A DNA stretch of 41,157 nt from Candidatus Levybacteria bacterium CG2_30_37_29 (GCA_001873215.1 MNYS01000007.1:1-41157), one strand, 5' to 3'; shown: positions 18,217-28,381, counted from the first letter of the stretch. The notes: generated by a model not told the origin, from the sequence alone. A program made the numbers and translations.

Positions 18217-18791
18217 CTTTTTCACTTTGCGAAAAAGTGCTGAGTTCAAGCAATTTGAAATCAGCACAAAAGAGGAATGGCAAGCTGAAATTGGCACATA
18301 AATAAAAAGTTTAGAGCTCTTGTATTCTGGTTCCTCTCGCGTGAGGGCAATATTACTCACCGCGAGGGACGAGCGTATAAGAGAAGTATGTAGTACGTTG
18401 ACAATTGGGGAAATAATAATTAGTTAGGTAATTAGGTTTTAAGACCTAGTGCCTAAATACAACTAGGCCAAAAACAATTTTCAATTTTAAATTTTAATTT
18501 TCAATTGGATTGTGTATGGTTAAATCAATTTCAAAAAAGCATACAAAGCAGATTTTGTATGTGGTTTTTTAGAATCTGCGCTATTTTCATGATAATGCCA
18601 ATAGTGGATGCCTAGGAAGTGTTGACCGAAGAAGGACGCATCTAGACTCGCGAAACTCACCGGGAAGTGGTCTAAGACATTTTGATCCGGTGGTGTCCGA
18701 ATGGGGAAACCCACTCCGCTGCAAATGCGGAGTAGCCTTTTATAAAACCGTTCCGAGTAATCGGGGTGGATAGTAAAATGGCTGGGAACCT

Positions 18792-18822
<31 letters not shown>

Positions 18823-19103
18823 AAAGAAATCACAGAGATTCCGCCAGTAGCGGCGAGCGAAAACGGAACAGCCCAAACCACCCTCCGCAAGGAGGAGTGG
18901 TGTTGTAGGATTGCTGACTTAAATGTATCAGGAGTAAGAAACGGGAAGGGTAGAAGAAGGTGCCGGAATGTACCGCCAAAGAAGGTGAAAGCCCTGTATT
19001 TAAAATTTTTCCCGCTCCTGGCAATATCCTGAGTACCATGGGGCACGATTAAACCCTGTGGGAATCTGGGGCGACCAAGCTCCAAGGCTAAACATCAACA
19101 CTT

Positions 19104-19142
<39 letters not shown>

Positions 19143-19217
19143 CACCCCGGGAGGGGAATGAAATAGTACCTGAAACTGTTGGCTGACAAACAGACAAAGC
19201 TTGTGCTTTGCACAAGG

Positions 19218-19296
19218 TAGTTTATAAAGTAGAAAGTTTTTAAAGTTTGTAAAGTATTTTTTTTATGAACTTTATAACATTACGAACTTTAAACTA
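19218..19296. repeat. AT-rich inverted-repeat expansion inside 23S (H25 region)
   Basis: TAGTTTATAAAGTAGAAAGTTTTTAAAGTTTGTAAAG..GAACTTTATAACATTACGAACTTTAAACTA, between CTGAAACTGTTGGCTGACAAACAG and GTTGTGCCTATTGAAGAATGAGCC. Confidence 0.6.
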
Positions 19297-20722
19297 TCTC
19301 GCGCAGAGCGCGAGTGATGTTGTGCCTATTGAAGAATGAGCCAGTGAGTTTTTGTTGTCTTACCGTCTAACCAAGTATCTTGGGAAGGCACAGTGAAAGC
19401 AAGCCTTAAATGGGCGTTTTTTTATTGAGGCAACAAAAGACCCGAAACCAGGTGAGCTAACCATGAGCAGGTTGAATGCCGATGAAAATCGGCAGGAGGA
19501 CCGCACTCGTATCCGTAGCAATGGGTTGAGATGACTTGTGGTTAGGGGTGACATGCCAAACGAACCTGGAGATAGCTGGTTCTCCCCGAAATATATTTTG
19601 GTATAGCCTTTATTTGTAACCATTGGGGGTAGAGCACTGAATGGTCTCTTGTGAGGAAACTTATAAGGATCAATCAAACTCCGAATACCAGTGGTGTTAA
19701 GATAGAGAGTCAGACTTGCGGCGCTAAGGTCGTGGGTCGAAAGGGAAACAGCCCGGACTCCCATCTAAGGCCTCTAAATTCAAGCTAAGTTGTTAAGAAA
19801 GTCATTGTCCTAAGACACCTAGGAGGTTGGCTTAGAAGCAGCCATCCTTTAAAGAAAGCGTAACAGCTCACTAGTCGATTTTGGACGGTGGCGTCGAAAA
19901 TGATCGAGGATCAAGCTTGATGCCGAAGATGGAGATCCCGAGCAATCGGGATGGTAGGGGAGCGTTTTAAGTGCAGTGAAGCTGAACTGTAAGGTTTGGT
20001 GGAGCGCTTAGAAGTGAGAATGCTGGCATGAGTAGCGATTATGCGCCTGAGAACGGCGCACGCCGAATACCCAAGGTTTCCTCCGCAATGTAATTCAGCG
20101 GAGGGTTAGTCGGCTCCTAACGGTGGCCCGTGATAAATGCGGGATAGCCGGATGGACAACTCGTTAAAATTCGAGTACAGGGGTTGGTACGTTTCTCCGC
20201 AAGGAGAGTGACGAAAGTCAATTACTTAGGGATTTACTAGGTTGGAAAGGGTTGCCCCGATTCGTTGGGGTTTAAGCTGCAAGATAGTTTTGATTGGAAA
20301 ATCCGTCAGAATGTTTAATCGAGCGGTTATGACTAGTCCGAAATCGCAAGAAATTAGGACAAGAATTTGACCTTCAGCCTACAAGAAAACATCCATAAGG
20401 AGTATCAAGTCTTGCCGTACCGCATTACCGACACAGGTGGGTTGGTCGAGTAGACCAAGGCGATCGGGAGAAGAATGTTCAAGGAACTCGGCAAAAAATC
20501 TGGGCGTAACCTTTGGGAGATGCCCTGGTCAGATGTAGTGTCTGACCTTTAACAAAAGAGTGCTTGGCGACTGTTTATCTAAAACACAGGTCCCTGCAAA
20601 GCCGAAAGGCAAAGTATAGGGGCTGACACCTGCCCAGTGCCGGTAAGTCAAAAATGGTGGATGACCCCGATTTATCGGGATAGTCTATTATTTAAGCTCC
20701 GGTGAACGGCAGCAGTAACTAT

Positions 20723-21434
20723 AAAGTTTTGTAGTTATAAAAGTTGACTATATGCTGGAAACCCCGTACCGTCGTTTATCAAAACGAACGGTTGAAGTAT
20801 CTGACTCTACTATGATATTGTATTATAGTGATAATGAGTTCAGTGCGGACAATCAGCAGGAAAGACTTGAGTAGAGAAAAACTAGGATTTTTTCTCGCAG
20901 GATTTGTTGAAGGAGAAGGAAGTTTCAATGTTTCGTTGCGACGGAAGGCTGACTATAAAGTGAGCTGGCAAGTCGTTATGAGTTTTAATGTTTCGCAAAA
21001 AGACCCAACGCTTTTGTATTTATTACAAAAAGAATTGGGATGCGGAATTATTAAAGTCAGAAAAATTGATAACCTTTATTCATACGATACAACAAATCCT
21101 AAGGATATAATCCAAAAAGTTATTCCATATTTTCAGAAATATCCTGTTATATCAATTTCTAAGCAAAAAAACTTTGCCATTTTTTGTGCAATAGCGCAAC
21201 TTATGGATAAGGGCGAGCATAGAAACTTGATTGGACTTAGGAAAATAATTGAACTTCGTGAAACAATTAATGAAGGCAAAGGAAGAACAAGAAAATATGG
21301 GATAAAAGATGTTTTTTCTACTTAGGAATCCTCAGAGACTATACGTCAACCTTTGGTTTAAACCAGAGATGATATAGTCCGACCTCATGGGCGACCATGA
21401 GACTCCGTATACAATCGGAGCATGTAACAATGTG
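20723..21434 (+). mobile_element. group I intron in 23S (after E. coli U1917), 712 nt
   Basis: 5' exon TAACTAU pairs with internal GTAGTTA (U-G at splice site); P10 AGTT x AACT; ends in G; exons join to GTAACTAT|AACTGTTCTATGGTAGCG; 3' core CTCAGAGACTA..GATGATATAGTCC. Confidence 0.88.
20828..21325 (+). CDS. LAGLIDADG homing endonuclease (intron L1917)
   Basis: FFLAGFVEGEGSFNVSLRRK motif; inside intron. GTG start 20828 or ATG 20834. Confidence 0.92.
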   Translation: MIMSSVRTISRKDLSREKLGFFLAGFVEGEGSFNVSLRRKADYKVSWQVVMSFNVSQKDPTLLYLLQKELGCGIIKVRKIDNLYSYDTTNPKDIIQKVIPYFQKYPVISISKQKNFAIFCAIAQLMDKGEHRNLIGLRKIIELRETINEGKGRTRKYGIKDVFST

Positions 21435-21468
21435 AACTGTTCTATGGTAGCGAAGTTCCTTGTCGGGT

Positions 21469-22133
21469 GAGCAAAAAGCAAGCCCATATCGGCTTATAAC
21501 GGTGGAGCCCTATCGCAAAAAGCGAGGGTAGTACCGTGGGAAGTCGTTCCGATTTAATCGGGATTGACCCCGTAACGACTTGATCTTTAATAAGATCAGA
21601 GGCATAATTATATTATGCCTAATACGCCGACATCTGATAGAAATTCCATCGGACATTACCTTTCTGGTTATGCCGATGGGGAAGGAAGTTTTCTTGTATC
21701 ATTTTCTCCAAGACTAAAGCTTTTAACTTCACTAGAAGTTCGCCCAAGTTTTTCTGTTTCACAGAACCATGACAGAGCAGAAGTTCTTTATTTGTTTAAA
21801 GAGTTTCTACAATGTGGAACTGTTCGGAAAAACTCAAGCGACAGAACTTTTAAATATGAAGTAAGAAGCATAAAAGATTTAGTAGGTAAAGTAATTACGC
21901 ATTTTAAAACATATCCACTTCTTTCCTCAAAGAGGAAAGATTTTGAAGTTTTCAAGTCTGTCTGCCGTATGGTAGATAGACAAGATCATCTGAAGAAGAA
22001 TATGTTAAAAGAAATTGTCGAACTTTCCTATCAAATGAATGGTTTTGGAGCAAGAAGATACACAAAAGAATTCATCCTTTCCTCTATAAGATGAAGATAT
22101 AGTCTACGCCTCAAGTAATTGAGGGTAATCGTG
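21469..22133 (+). mobile_element. group I intron in 23S (after E. coli U1951), 665 nt
   Basis: Exons join to TTGTCGGGT|GAGTTCCGACCCGCACG; P1 GGGT x GCCC; core GAAGATATAGTC at 22093; ends in G. Confidence 0.85.
21615..22094 (+). CDS. LAGLIDADG homing endonuclease (intron L1951)
   Basis: HYLSGYADGEGSFLVSFSPR motif; stop codon overlaps the GATGAAGATATAGTC core. Confidence 0.9.
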   Translation: MPNTPTSDRNSIGHYLSGYADGEGSFLVSFSPRLKLLTSLEVRPSFSVSQNHDRAEVLYLFKEFLQCGTVRKNSSDRTFKYEVRSIKDLVGKVITHFKTYPLLSSKRKDFEVFKSVCRMVDRQDHLKKNMLKEIVELSYQMNGFGARRYTKEFILSSIR

Positions 22134-22664
22134 GAGTTCCGACCCGCACGAAAGGTAGAACGACCGAGCAACTGTCTTGAACATTTACCCGGCGAAATTG
22201 AGATGGCTGTGAAGACGCGGCCTGGTTGTCCTTGGACAAAAAGACCCCGGGAGCTTTACTGTAGCTTGGCATTTGCAAGCTTTTTTCAACTGTTTAGAAT
22301 AGGAGGGAGCGCTTTGCGCACAAGTGAAATACCTCTCTTTGAAATGAGTAAGCATTACTTTTATCCCGCACAAAAATTCGGGAAAAGAACAGTGTCTGGT
22401 GGGCAGTTTGACTGGGGAGGTCGCCTCCTAAAGTGCAACGGAGGTGTACAAAGGTTGGCTTAGCGCGGACGGAAATCGCGCTGAACGTGCATAGGCATAA
22501 GCCAGCTTGACTGTGAGAGTGACCACTCGAGCAGGTGCGAAAGCAGGTCTAAGTGATCCTGCGCTCCTTATTGGTCGGGGCGTAGCTTAACGAATAAAAG
22601 CTACCCCGGGGATAACAGGCTGATCGCTCCCAAGCGTCCATAGCGACGGGGCGGTTTGGCACCT

Positions 22665-23231
22665 TATGTTTACAAACATCGGGGCGCCTGTAGAGCAATC
22701 TACAAGCCTGGTTTTGATACGCATTAGCTCAATGCTATCGGAATAGAATATACTAGTCCAAATCGGTGAAACCCTTCAGCGCTTATGCAAGCGCTTCAGG
22801 GCAATACCGAGAGTCACCCTTTTCGGTAAGAATTAAAGTATTTAGTTTGTTTTCAACTAAAAGTTGTTAATAGATTACGGTTTAGTTCGGTAGAAAAAAG
22901 GTGACTTGTATCGACTGATTCACGTTCATTTGAGCGTGATGAGATATGGATTTTGTTTACAAAAAACAAATATATAATTCGTATCATACGGCTAGCACCG
23001 CTTGCACTATGTGCAAGAATTTTTAATTTTTAATTTTTAATTTTTATTGAATTTTTAATGTTTAAAACATTTAGATTTGATTTAAAATTTTAAATTTCAA
23101 ATTTTGATTTCTTCGTCTACAGACGAAGTGGTTGAAGGGATAGTCAGGCCTTTTGGTAACAAGAGGATTTACAAAATACAAACAGAACATATGTGCAAGT
23201 TTTAGTCTTCTTGCAGATATACAGCTGGCAG
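22665..23231 (+). mobile_element. ORF-less group I intron in 23S (after E. coli U2500), 567 nt
   Basis: Exons join to GGTTTGGCACCT|CGATGTCGGCTCATC; P1 GGCACCT x GGGCGCC (one A/C mismatch); P1 extension ATGTTT/AAACAT; P10 CATCG x CGATG; ends in G; core-like GAAGGGATAGTCAGG. Confidence 0.82.
23016..23108. repeat. low-complexity AT hairpin inside ORF-less intron
   Basis: TTTTTAATTTTTAATTTTTAATTTTTATTGAATTTTTAATG...TTAAAATTTTAAATTTCAAATTTTGATT, same word family as intergenic elements at 2979-3076 and 9150-9240. Confidence 0.6.
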
Positions 23232-23299
23232 CGATGTCGGCTCATCCTAGCGCGGAGGTGAAGAAGCTTCCAAGCGTCGGGCTGTTCGCCCGTTAAAAG

Positions 23300-23335
<36 letters not shown>

Positions 23336-24155
23336 AGACCTATAGTAATAGACATTTACTATATAATGGGCTGTCCTCCTTCAAGCGTTTTGAACAATAA
23401 GAGAAAATTGAAGGTCTCGATTAACATCGGGATAAATCTAGCTATATGCTGGAAAGTCCGTTGAATCTCAGACTACTTGACAAGCGAGTCTCCGTAGAGA
23501 TACGATAACTCTATGACAAGTAAAAATGTTTTGAGTGCGGATAATCAGCAGGCAACAAATAAAAGTAGTATTTCTAATGAATATTTTGTCGGCTTTACAG
23601 ACGGAGAAGGCTGTTTTTATGTGGGGTTTAGTAAAAGAAATGACTTACCACTCAAGTGGCAAATCATAACTGAATTTCATGTAAGCCAAAATCCAGGCGG
23701 CAAAAATGTTTTAGAGGAATTTAGTAAGAGACTTGGTTGTGGTTATCTTAAACCAAACCATGCAAAAAGCCTTGATGATAAATCATGGATTTTAATAGTG
23801 AAGAATAGAAATGACTTGTTGCAAAAAGTCATCCCATTTTTCAAAAAGAATAAACTTTTTACAAGCAAAGAGAAAGAATTCCAAGTATTTGAAAAAGTGT
23901 TAGCTATCATAAAAGGTGGAAAACATATTCAAAAAGAAGGATTCAATGAAATTGTAAATCTTGTTTTTTCACTTACTAGAACAACAAAGAAACGATATTC
24001 ACAGAAAGACTTACTTTTGTAAGGAGCCTCAGAGACTACATGCTAGACACCACTTTTATAAAAAAGTGGGGAAGATATAGTCCGAACTCCGATGCAAATC
24101 GGAGAGTGTGGTAGAAATACTGCACCCCGCAAAAATTTGCGTGGTAACATAATTG
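23336..24155 (+). mobile_element. group I intron in 23S (after E. coli U2604), 820 nt
   Basis: Exons join to GTCGTGAGACAGT|TCGGTCTCTATCC; P1 GACAGT x GCTGTC with U-G at splice site, extended by TATAGTAA/TTACTATA; core CTCAGAGACTA..GAAGATATAGTCC; ends in G. Confidence 0.87.
23513..24022 (+). CDS. LAGLIDADG homing endonuclease (intron L2604)
   Basis: EYFVGFTDGEGCFYVGFSKR motif; inside intron. Confidence 0.92.
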   Translation: MTSKNVLSADNQQATNKSSISNEYFVGFTDGEGCFYVGFSKRNDLPLKWQIITEFHVSQNPGGKNVLEEFSKRLGCGYLKPNHAKSLDDKSWILIVKNRNDLLQKVIPFFKKNKLFTSKEKEFQVFEKVLAIIKGGKHIQKEGFNEIVNLVFSLTRTTKKRYSQKDLLL

Positions 24156-24287
24156 TCGGTCTCTATCCAGGACAACCGTTTGAGATTTGAGAGGAGTCGT
24201 CCTTAGTACGAGAGGACTGGGATGAGGGAATCCCTGGTGTGCCGATTGTCCCCAAAAGGGGCATCGTCGGGTAGCTATATTCCCATG

Positions 24288-24320
<33 letters not shown>

Positions 24321-24496
24321 CACCTCAAGATAAGATCTCGTTATAGATTCCTGAAAGACCATCAGGTTGATAGGCAGCACGTGTAAGACGGGTGACCGTT
24401 TCAGCGAAGCTGTACTAATAAATCGAAAGTGAATAAAAATAGCGTGGAACCTAGAAAACCACGAAATGATTCCTAGTTAAGAAAAGTTTTGCTCTT

Positions 24497-24618
24497 AAGC
24501 CTTTGGTCTTTTGAGCGGTGTGGTCCCACCTCTTCCCATTCCGAACAGAGAAGTGAAACACTCCAGCGCCTACGATACTCGGATTTATCCGGGGAAAATG
24601 GGTCAAGGCCAGGGACTC
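24497..24618 (+). rRNA. 5S rRNA
   Basis: GGTGTGGTCCCACCTCTTCCCATTCCGAACAGAGAAGTGAAACACTCCAGCGCC; flanked by processing stem GTTTTGCTCTT (24486-24496) / AAGAGCAAAAC (24619-24629). Confidence 0.92.
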
Positions 24619-24631
24619 AAGAGCAAAACTA

Positions 24632-24722
24632 ACTAGTAGATAGTGACTAGATAATAGTGAATAGGAGTAGTGAATAGTTTAAATATTAATGGCTATTTCC
24701 TAATCGCTAATCCCTAGTAACA
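24632..24722. repeat. degenerate low-complexity hairpin downstream of 5S
   Basis: ACTAGTAGATAGTGACTAGATAATAGTGAATAGGAGTAGTGAATAG / CTATTTCCTAATCGCTAATCCCTAGT. Confidence 0.5.
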
Positions 24723-24811
24723 TATTTCCCCAATTGCCAGCGTGCCACAAAAAAAACGAATAATTTCCCCAACTTGACATATAAATTTTTTATTGGCAAA
24801 ATAGGTTTTCT

Positions 24812-25705
24812 GTGAATATCTTAATAATAACCGGCGGTAATTCTTCGGAAAGAAAAGTTTCTTTAGGTTCTGCAAAAAATGTTAAAGAAGCGCTTCAAAA
24901 AAAAGGTTACAAAGTAAAACTTTTTGATTTAAGACAAGGTTTTGATTTTCTTAATAATATAGTTAGCGAATTTGAAATTTTGTTTCCCGTACTTCACGGA
25001 GAAGATGGGGAAGGTGGCAGACTTCACAAATATTTAACAAAGTTTGAAAAGCCAATTGTGGGAACCAGAAACTACAAAGCGTTGCGAAAAGCTTGGTATA
25101 AGATTCAGTTTAAACAATTCTGTGAGAACAATGGGATTTTAACCAGTCCTTGGAAAAAAGTTAGATTAAAAAAAGAAATACTCGAATTTGGCTTCCCCAG
25201 TGTTTTAAAAAGTTCCAGTGGAGGTTCTTCGCGGGAAGTTGTAATTCTAAAGGATAAAAAAGATTTAAATTCATACGCGGCGCGAAAACTTTTAAATTCT
25301 GGTTTAGAATTATTTGTAGAAAAATACTTGCCCGGAGTAGAGGTGACTGCAGGAATTCTTGAAGGAAAGGCATTGTCCTTAATTGAAATTGTCCCGCCAA
25401 AGGGTAGTTGGTTTGATTACAAGAATAAATATTCAGGTGTAACTCAGGAAATTCCCCATGCTCCCTCTTTGACAGAAAAGCTTAGGAAAGAAGTTGGGGC
25501 AATCGCCGAAAAAATCCATAATACTCTAGATCTTGGCTCATATTCCAGAATTGATTTTATGGTTTCAGACAATTTGCCTTATGCAATTGAGGTGAATACA
25601 ATTCCGGGACTTACCTCTGAAAGTCTTTTGCCAAAAGCGGCTCGTGCCGCCGACATTTCTTTTGGTGATTTTTTACAAATACTTGTCAAAAACTCTTTAA
25701 GGTAG
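24812..25705 (+). CDS. ddl: D-alanine--D-alanine ligase
   Basis: GGNSSERKVSLGSAKNV, FPVLHGEDGEGGRLHKYL, KSSSGGSSREV, SRIDFMVSDNLPYAIEVNTIPGLTSESLLPKAA. Confidence 0.94.
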   Translation: MNILIITGGNSSERKVSLGSAKNVKEALQKKGYKVKLFDLRQGFDFLNNIVSEFEILFPVLHGEDGEGGRLHKYLTKFEKPIVGTRNYKALRKAWYKIQFKQFCENNGILTSPWKKVRLKKEILEFGFPSVLKSSSGGSSREVVILKDKKDLNSYAARKLLNSGLELFVEKYLPGVEVTAGILEGKALSLIEIVPPKGSWFDYKNKYSGVTQEIPHAPSLTEKLRKEVGAIAEKIHNTLDLGSYSRIDFMVSDNLPYAIEVNTIPGLTSESLLPKAARAADISFGDFLQILVKNSLR

Positions 25706-25780
25706 TTAAGGGTTTATCCCCAGTTAGAATTGCTTTACCCCTTTTTTCAAAAAATATTGCAATGTCGTATAATTGCATCT

Positions 25781-26518
25781 ATGGACAAAGAAAAGATGAT
25801 TGCATCAACCATAACATGGGCTAGGAGTCCCAACGAAGAGAGAGCTATAATTGATAGCATAACAGAGCTTTCTACAAGGGATTTTAAAGCCATAGTAGTA
25901 GTTGATGGAGGTTCATCAAAACAATTTTTGGATGAATTGAGCGCGATACCAAAAACGACAATTATAACAAACGCGGATAACAAGGGATTGCAGTATCAAG
26001 TTGTAGAGAGTTTGAGGCGGGCAAGTAAAGAGAATGCGGGATGGGTATTTTACACAGAATCTAATAAATTTCATTTTTTTAAAGACAAATTAGATGAATT
26101 TTTGTCTACTGCCAATTCATATATGAGTCAAGATAAAAACTGTGGGATTATTCTTCCTTTGCGATCTAAGCGCAGTTTTATGACTTTTCCTCCATTTCAG
26201 CGGGAAGCCGAAACTGTAATAAATAACGCGATTCAAGTTGTTACAAATCAAGCTCTTGATTGTACGTATGGACCACGAATAATATCGTCTGATCTTCTGG
26301 AATGCCTAGATGAATTGCCGGAAGGTATAGATTGGGGCTGGATGAGCTATGTGCTTATAGTTGCGCATAAAAAAGGAAAATCAATTTATGGAGTAGAACT
26401 TGATTTGGACTGTCCCAAGGATGATAGAGCAGAAGGCACAAAGGAGAAATTATTGCGAATAAAACAATTAGGCGATCATATAAGAGCGATACACTATGCT
26501 TCAAAGCTTACTTTGTGA
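25781..26518 (+). CDS. glycosyltransferase-like (GT-A fold) protein
   Basis: FKAIVVVDGGSSKQFLDEL, NKGLQYQVVESLRRA. ATG 25781 chosen because TATAAT (25768-25773) lies 7 nt upstream. Confidence 0.6.
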   Translation: MDKEKMIASTITWARSPNEERAIIDSITELSTRDFKAIVVVDGGSSKQFLDELSAIPKTTIITNADNKGLQYQVVESLRRASKENAGWVFYTESNKFHFFKDKLDEFLSTANSYMSQDKNCGIILPLRSKRSFMTFPPFQREAETVINNAIQVVTNQALDCTYGPRIISSDLLECLDELPEGIDWGWMSYVLIVAHKKGKSIYGVELDLDCPKDDRAEGTKEKLLRIKQLGDHIRAIHYASKLTL

Positions 26519-26519
26519 T

Positions 26520-27719
26520 TCACAAACCTGTAAACTCACTTTGATGAAAGCGTATAGCTTGGTATGGATTGTTACTCTTTTTAACTTCAGAGGTCAATTG
26601 TTTTTTTAAAACTTCAATACGTCTTAGAAATGCCGGATCAGAAGATAATCTTAGAGCTTGCAGTTCTGTGTTCCCAAGATATAAATATATTGCCTTGAGT
26701 GACTTTTCAGAGTACAATTTTGCTTCTTGGATACTCTCAAAAGCTCCATCAACGTCTTTGTCAAATCTTAAATCTGCCCTCGCTTTTAAATCCCAAACAA
26801 GCGTTGCAAAATAATTCATGGTTTTAGGCAGCTCCCCAATTAGGAGAAGTGCCGAATGAAAGTGAATTTCGAATAATGAACGGTCATTTAACATTAATGC
26901 AATTTTTCCTATTTCAATGTGTTCTACAATCCTTTCAGTTATTCTCTCTTTTGGTGTATGTGCAAGAGCAAGTTCTCCAAGTCTTAAGCAGAGCCTGGTT
27001 TTTTGTGGTGTAATTTGATTAGGGTTTTGAATTATAAGGTGTAAGCGTAAAATTGCCGACTCTGTCCAATAGGATGGACCTATTTCAGAAGTATCCTTTT
27101 CTAAAGAAAAAGAAAGATATTTTTTTGCCCTCAACAATGCGGTATAAAATGTTTTAGGAGTTGAAATATCAGTAAGACAACGGATTTTGACCCATAAAGC
27201 CAGACCTAGCAATCTATTGCTTTCTTTACTGTTGTCTAAATTAAGCCTTTGAATGAGCTTTATTATTGAATCCAGTTTAGAGTATGCCTCGGATGGTTTA
27301 CCCTCGTAGATCATAGTATAAGATTTATTAATTTGATTTTCTAAATTCCAAAGTTTATCTGTTGAATCTGCTAGAGTTTCAAGGCTTATTTCATTTTCCG
27401 AATCTTTAATTTTAATGTAGGGTGTTAATAGCTGCGTTTCATTATTTGTTAAATACCCTTGTCCAGCCGATTCAAGAAAATTATTTGCTTCGTTAAGCTT
27501 ATTTATCCCGCCATTTTTAATTAATAATTTTATGAGGGTTAAAATTGTGTTTCTGTCTTTTGGAACTCTGGTGCCGTTTTGCCAATGGGAAAACAAACTA
27601 TTCTCAAATATCAGTCCTTCATCTGCAAGAGTATTACCAAATTCAGAGAGGGTTGCAAATCCTGATCTTAACCTGTATCTCTTAAACAACCTGCTAAAGG
27701 ATAATGATTTTTCTACCAC
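26520..27719 (-). CDS. HTH (XRE-like) protein with helical-repeat C-terminus
   Basis: N-term FKRYRLRSGFATLSEFGNTLADEGLIFENSLFSHWQNGTRVPKDRNTILTLIKLL; TPR-like remainder. Confidence 0.6.
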   Translation of the reverse strand: MVEKSLSFSRLFKRYRLRSGFATLSEFGNTLADEGLIFENSLFSHWQNGTRVPKDRNTILTLIKLLIKNGGINKLNEANNFLESAGQGYLTNNETQLLTPYIKIKDSENEISLETLADSTDKLWNLENQINKSYTMIYEGKPSEAYSKLDSIIKLIQRLNLDNSKESNRLLGLALWVKIRCLTDISTPKTFYTALLRAKKYLSFSLEKDTSEIGPSYWTESAILRLHLIIQNPNQITPQKTRLCLRLGELALAHTPKERITERIVEHIEIGKIALMLNDRSLFEIHFHSALLLIGELPKTMNYFATLVWDLKARADLRFDKDVDGAFESIQEAKLYSEKSLKAIYLYLGNTELQALRLSSDPAFLRRIEVLKKQLTSEVKKSNNPYQAIRFHQSEFTGL

Positions 27720-27801
27720 GTGTTAATTTTACCATGACTGTCAATTTATATGACAATTTCGCCATTGCTTACCATGTATTACTCAAATAGAATTATCGTA
27801 A

Positions 27802-27960
27802 ATGGACAATACGCGCCAAAGACTGAATGAGCTTTATGTGCTGGATAAAAAATTGCAAGAAACAGATGCTTACTTACATGAGCTCAGAATGAAAATTCAT
27901 GATAAAATTTGGAATATAGTTGAGAAAAACGGAAGATTAAAAGACCTAAATAAATTATGA
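27802..27960 (+). CDS. small coiled-coil hypothetical protein (52 aa)
   Basis: ORF MDNTRQRLNELYVLDKKLQETDAYLHELRMKIHDKIWNIVEKNGRLKDLNKL, coding-like composition. Confidence 0.45.
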   Translation: MDNTRQRLNELYVLDKKLQETDAYLHELRMKIHDKIWNIVEKNGRLKDLNKL

Positions 27961-27967
27961 AACTCGT

Positions 27968-28381
27968 TTACTTAACTATGACTGTTCCTGTTTGGGTGGG
28001 GGCAAAATGGTTATGATAAGTAAATGTCCCTGCAGAATTGAATCTGGCTTGAACAGTGGAACCGGGGTTAAAAAGTCCGAGATTTAGAAAAGGAAATAAT
28101 TTATGACTAGGGTGGTCTGCCGAATTTACGCTTGCTTTTGCGCTACTTTTATTTGTCCATCTTACTGATTCACCGACTTTTATTGTTACCGTTTGCGGCG
28201 CAAAGCCTTTTGAAGTGAGATTAACGGTTTGTGAAATTACAACTTTCTTTATTGGTAGAGCAGTATTGTTGTTAGTAGTTGTTTGTTGTTCCGGTTTTGG
28301 AGCAATCAAAACAACAAGCGCAACAAGTATCGCTATTGCAATTAAAATACGGTTCGTTTTCTCTTTGTGTTTGTGTTTCAT
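27968..28381 (-). CDS. membrane-anchored cupredoxin-like protein
   Basis: FAPQTVTIKVGESVRWTNKSSAKASVNSADHPSHKLF..FNSAGTFTYHNHFAPTQTGTVIV. Confidence 0.82.
   Translation of the reverse strand: MKHKHKEKTNRILIAIAILVALVVLIAPKPEQQTTTNNNTALPIKKVVISQTVNLTSKGFAPQTVTIKVGESVRWTNKSSAKASVNSADHPSHKLFPFLNLGLFNPGSTVQARFNSAGTFTYHNHFAPTQTGTVIVK

Noticed and set aside
18088-18360. ORFs 18088-18360 (-) and 18113-18301 (+)
   Set aside because: They read through tRNA-Ala; the translated RRDSNSRPSQCKCDALPAKLR-type string is a typical tRNA antisense artefact.
20664-20682. CCCGATTTATCGGG-type palindromes in 23S and introns as inserted elements
   Set aside because: They coincide with normal rRNA or intron helices, so base pairing alone explains them.
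22119-22463. ORFs 22119-22463 (+) and 22185-22373 (-)
   Set aside because: They fall on 23S exon 3 (GAGTTCCGACCCGCACG onwards), so they are rRNA rather than coding.
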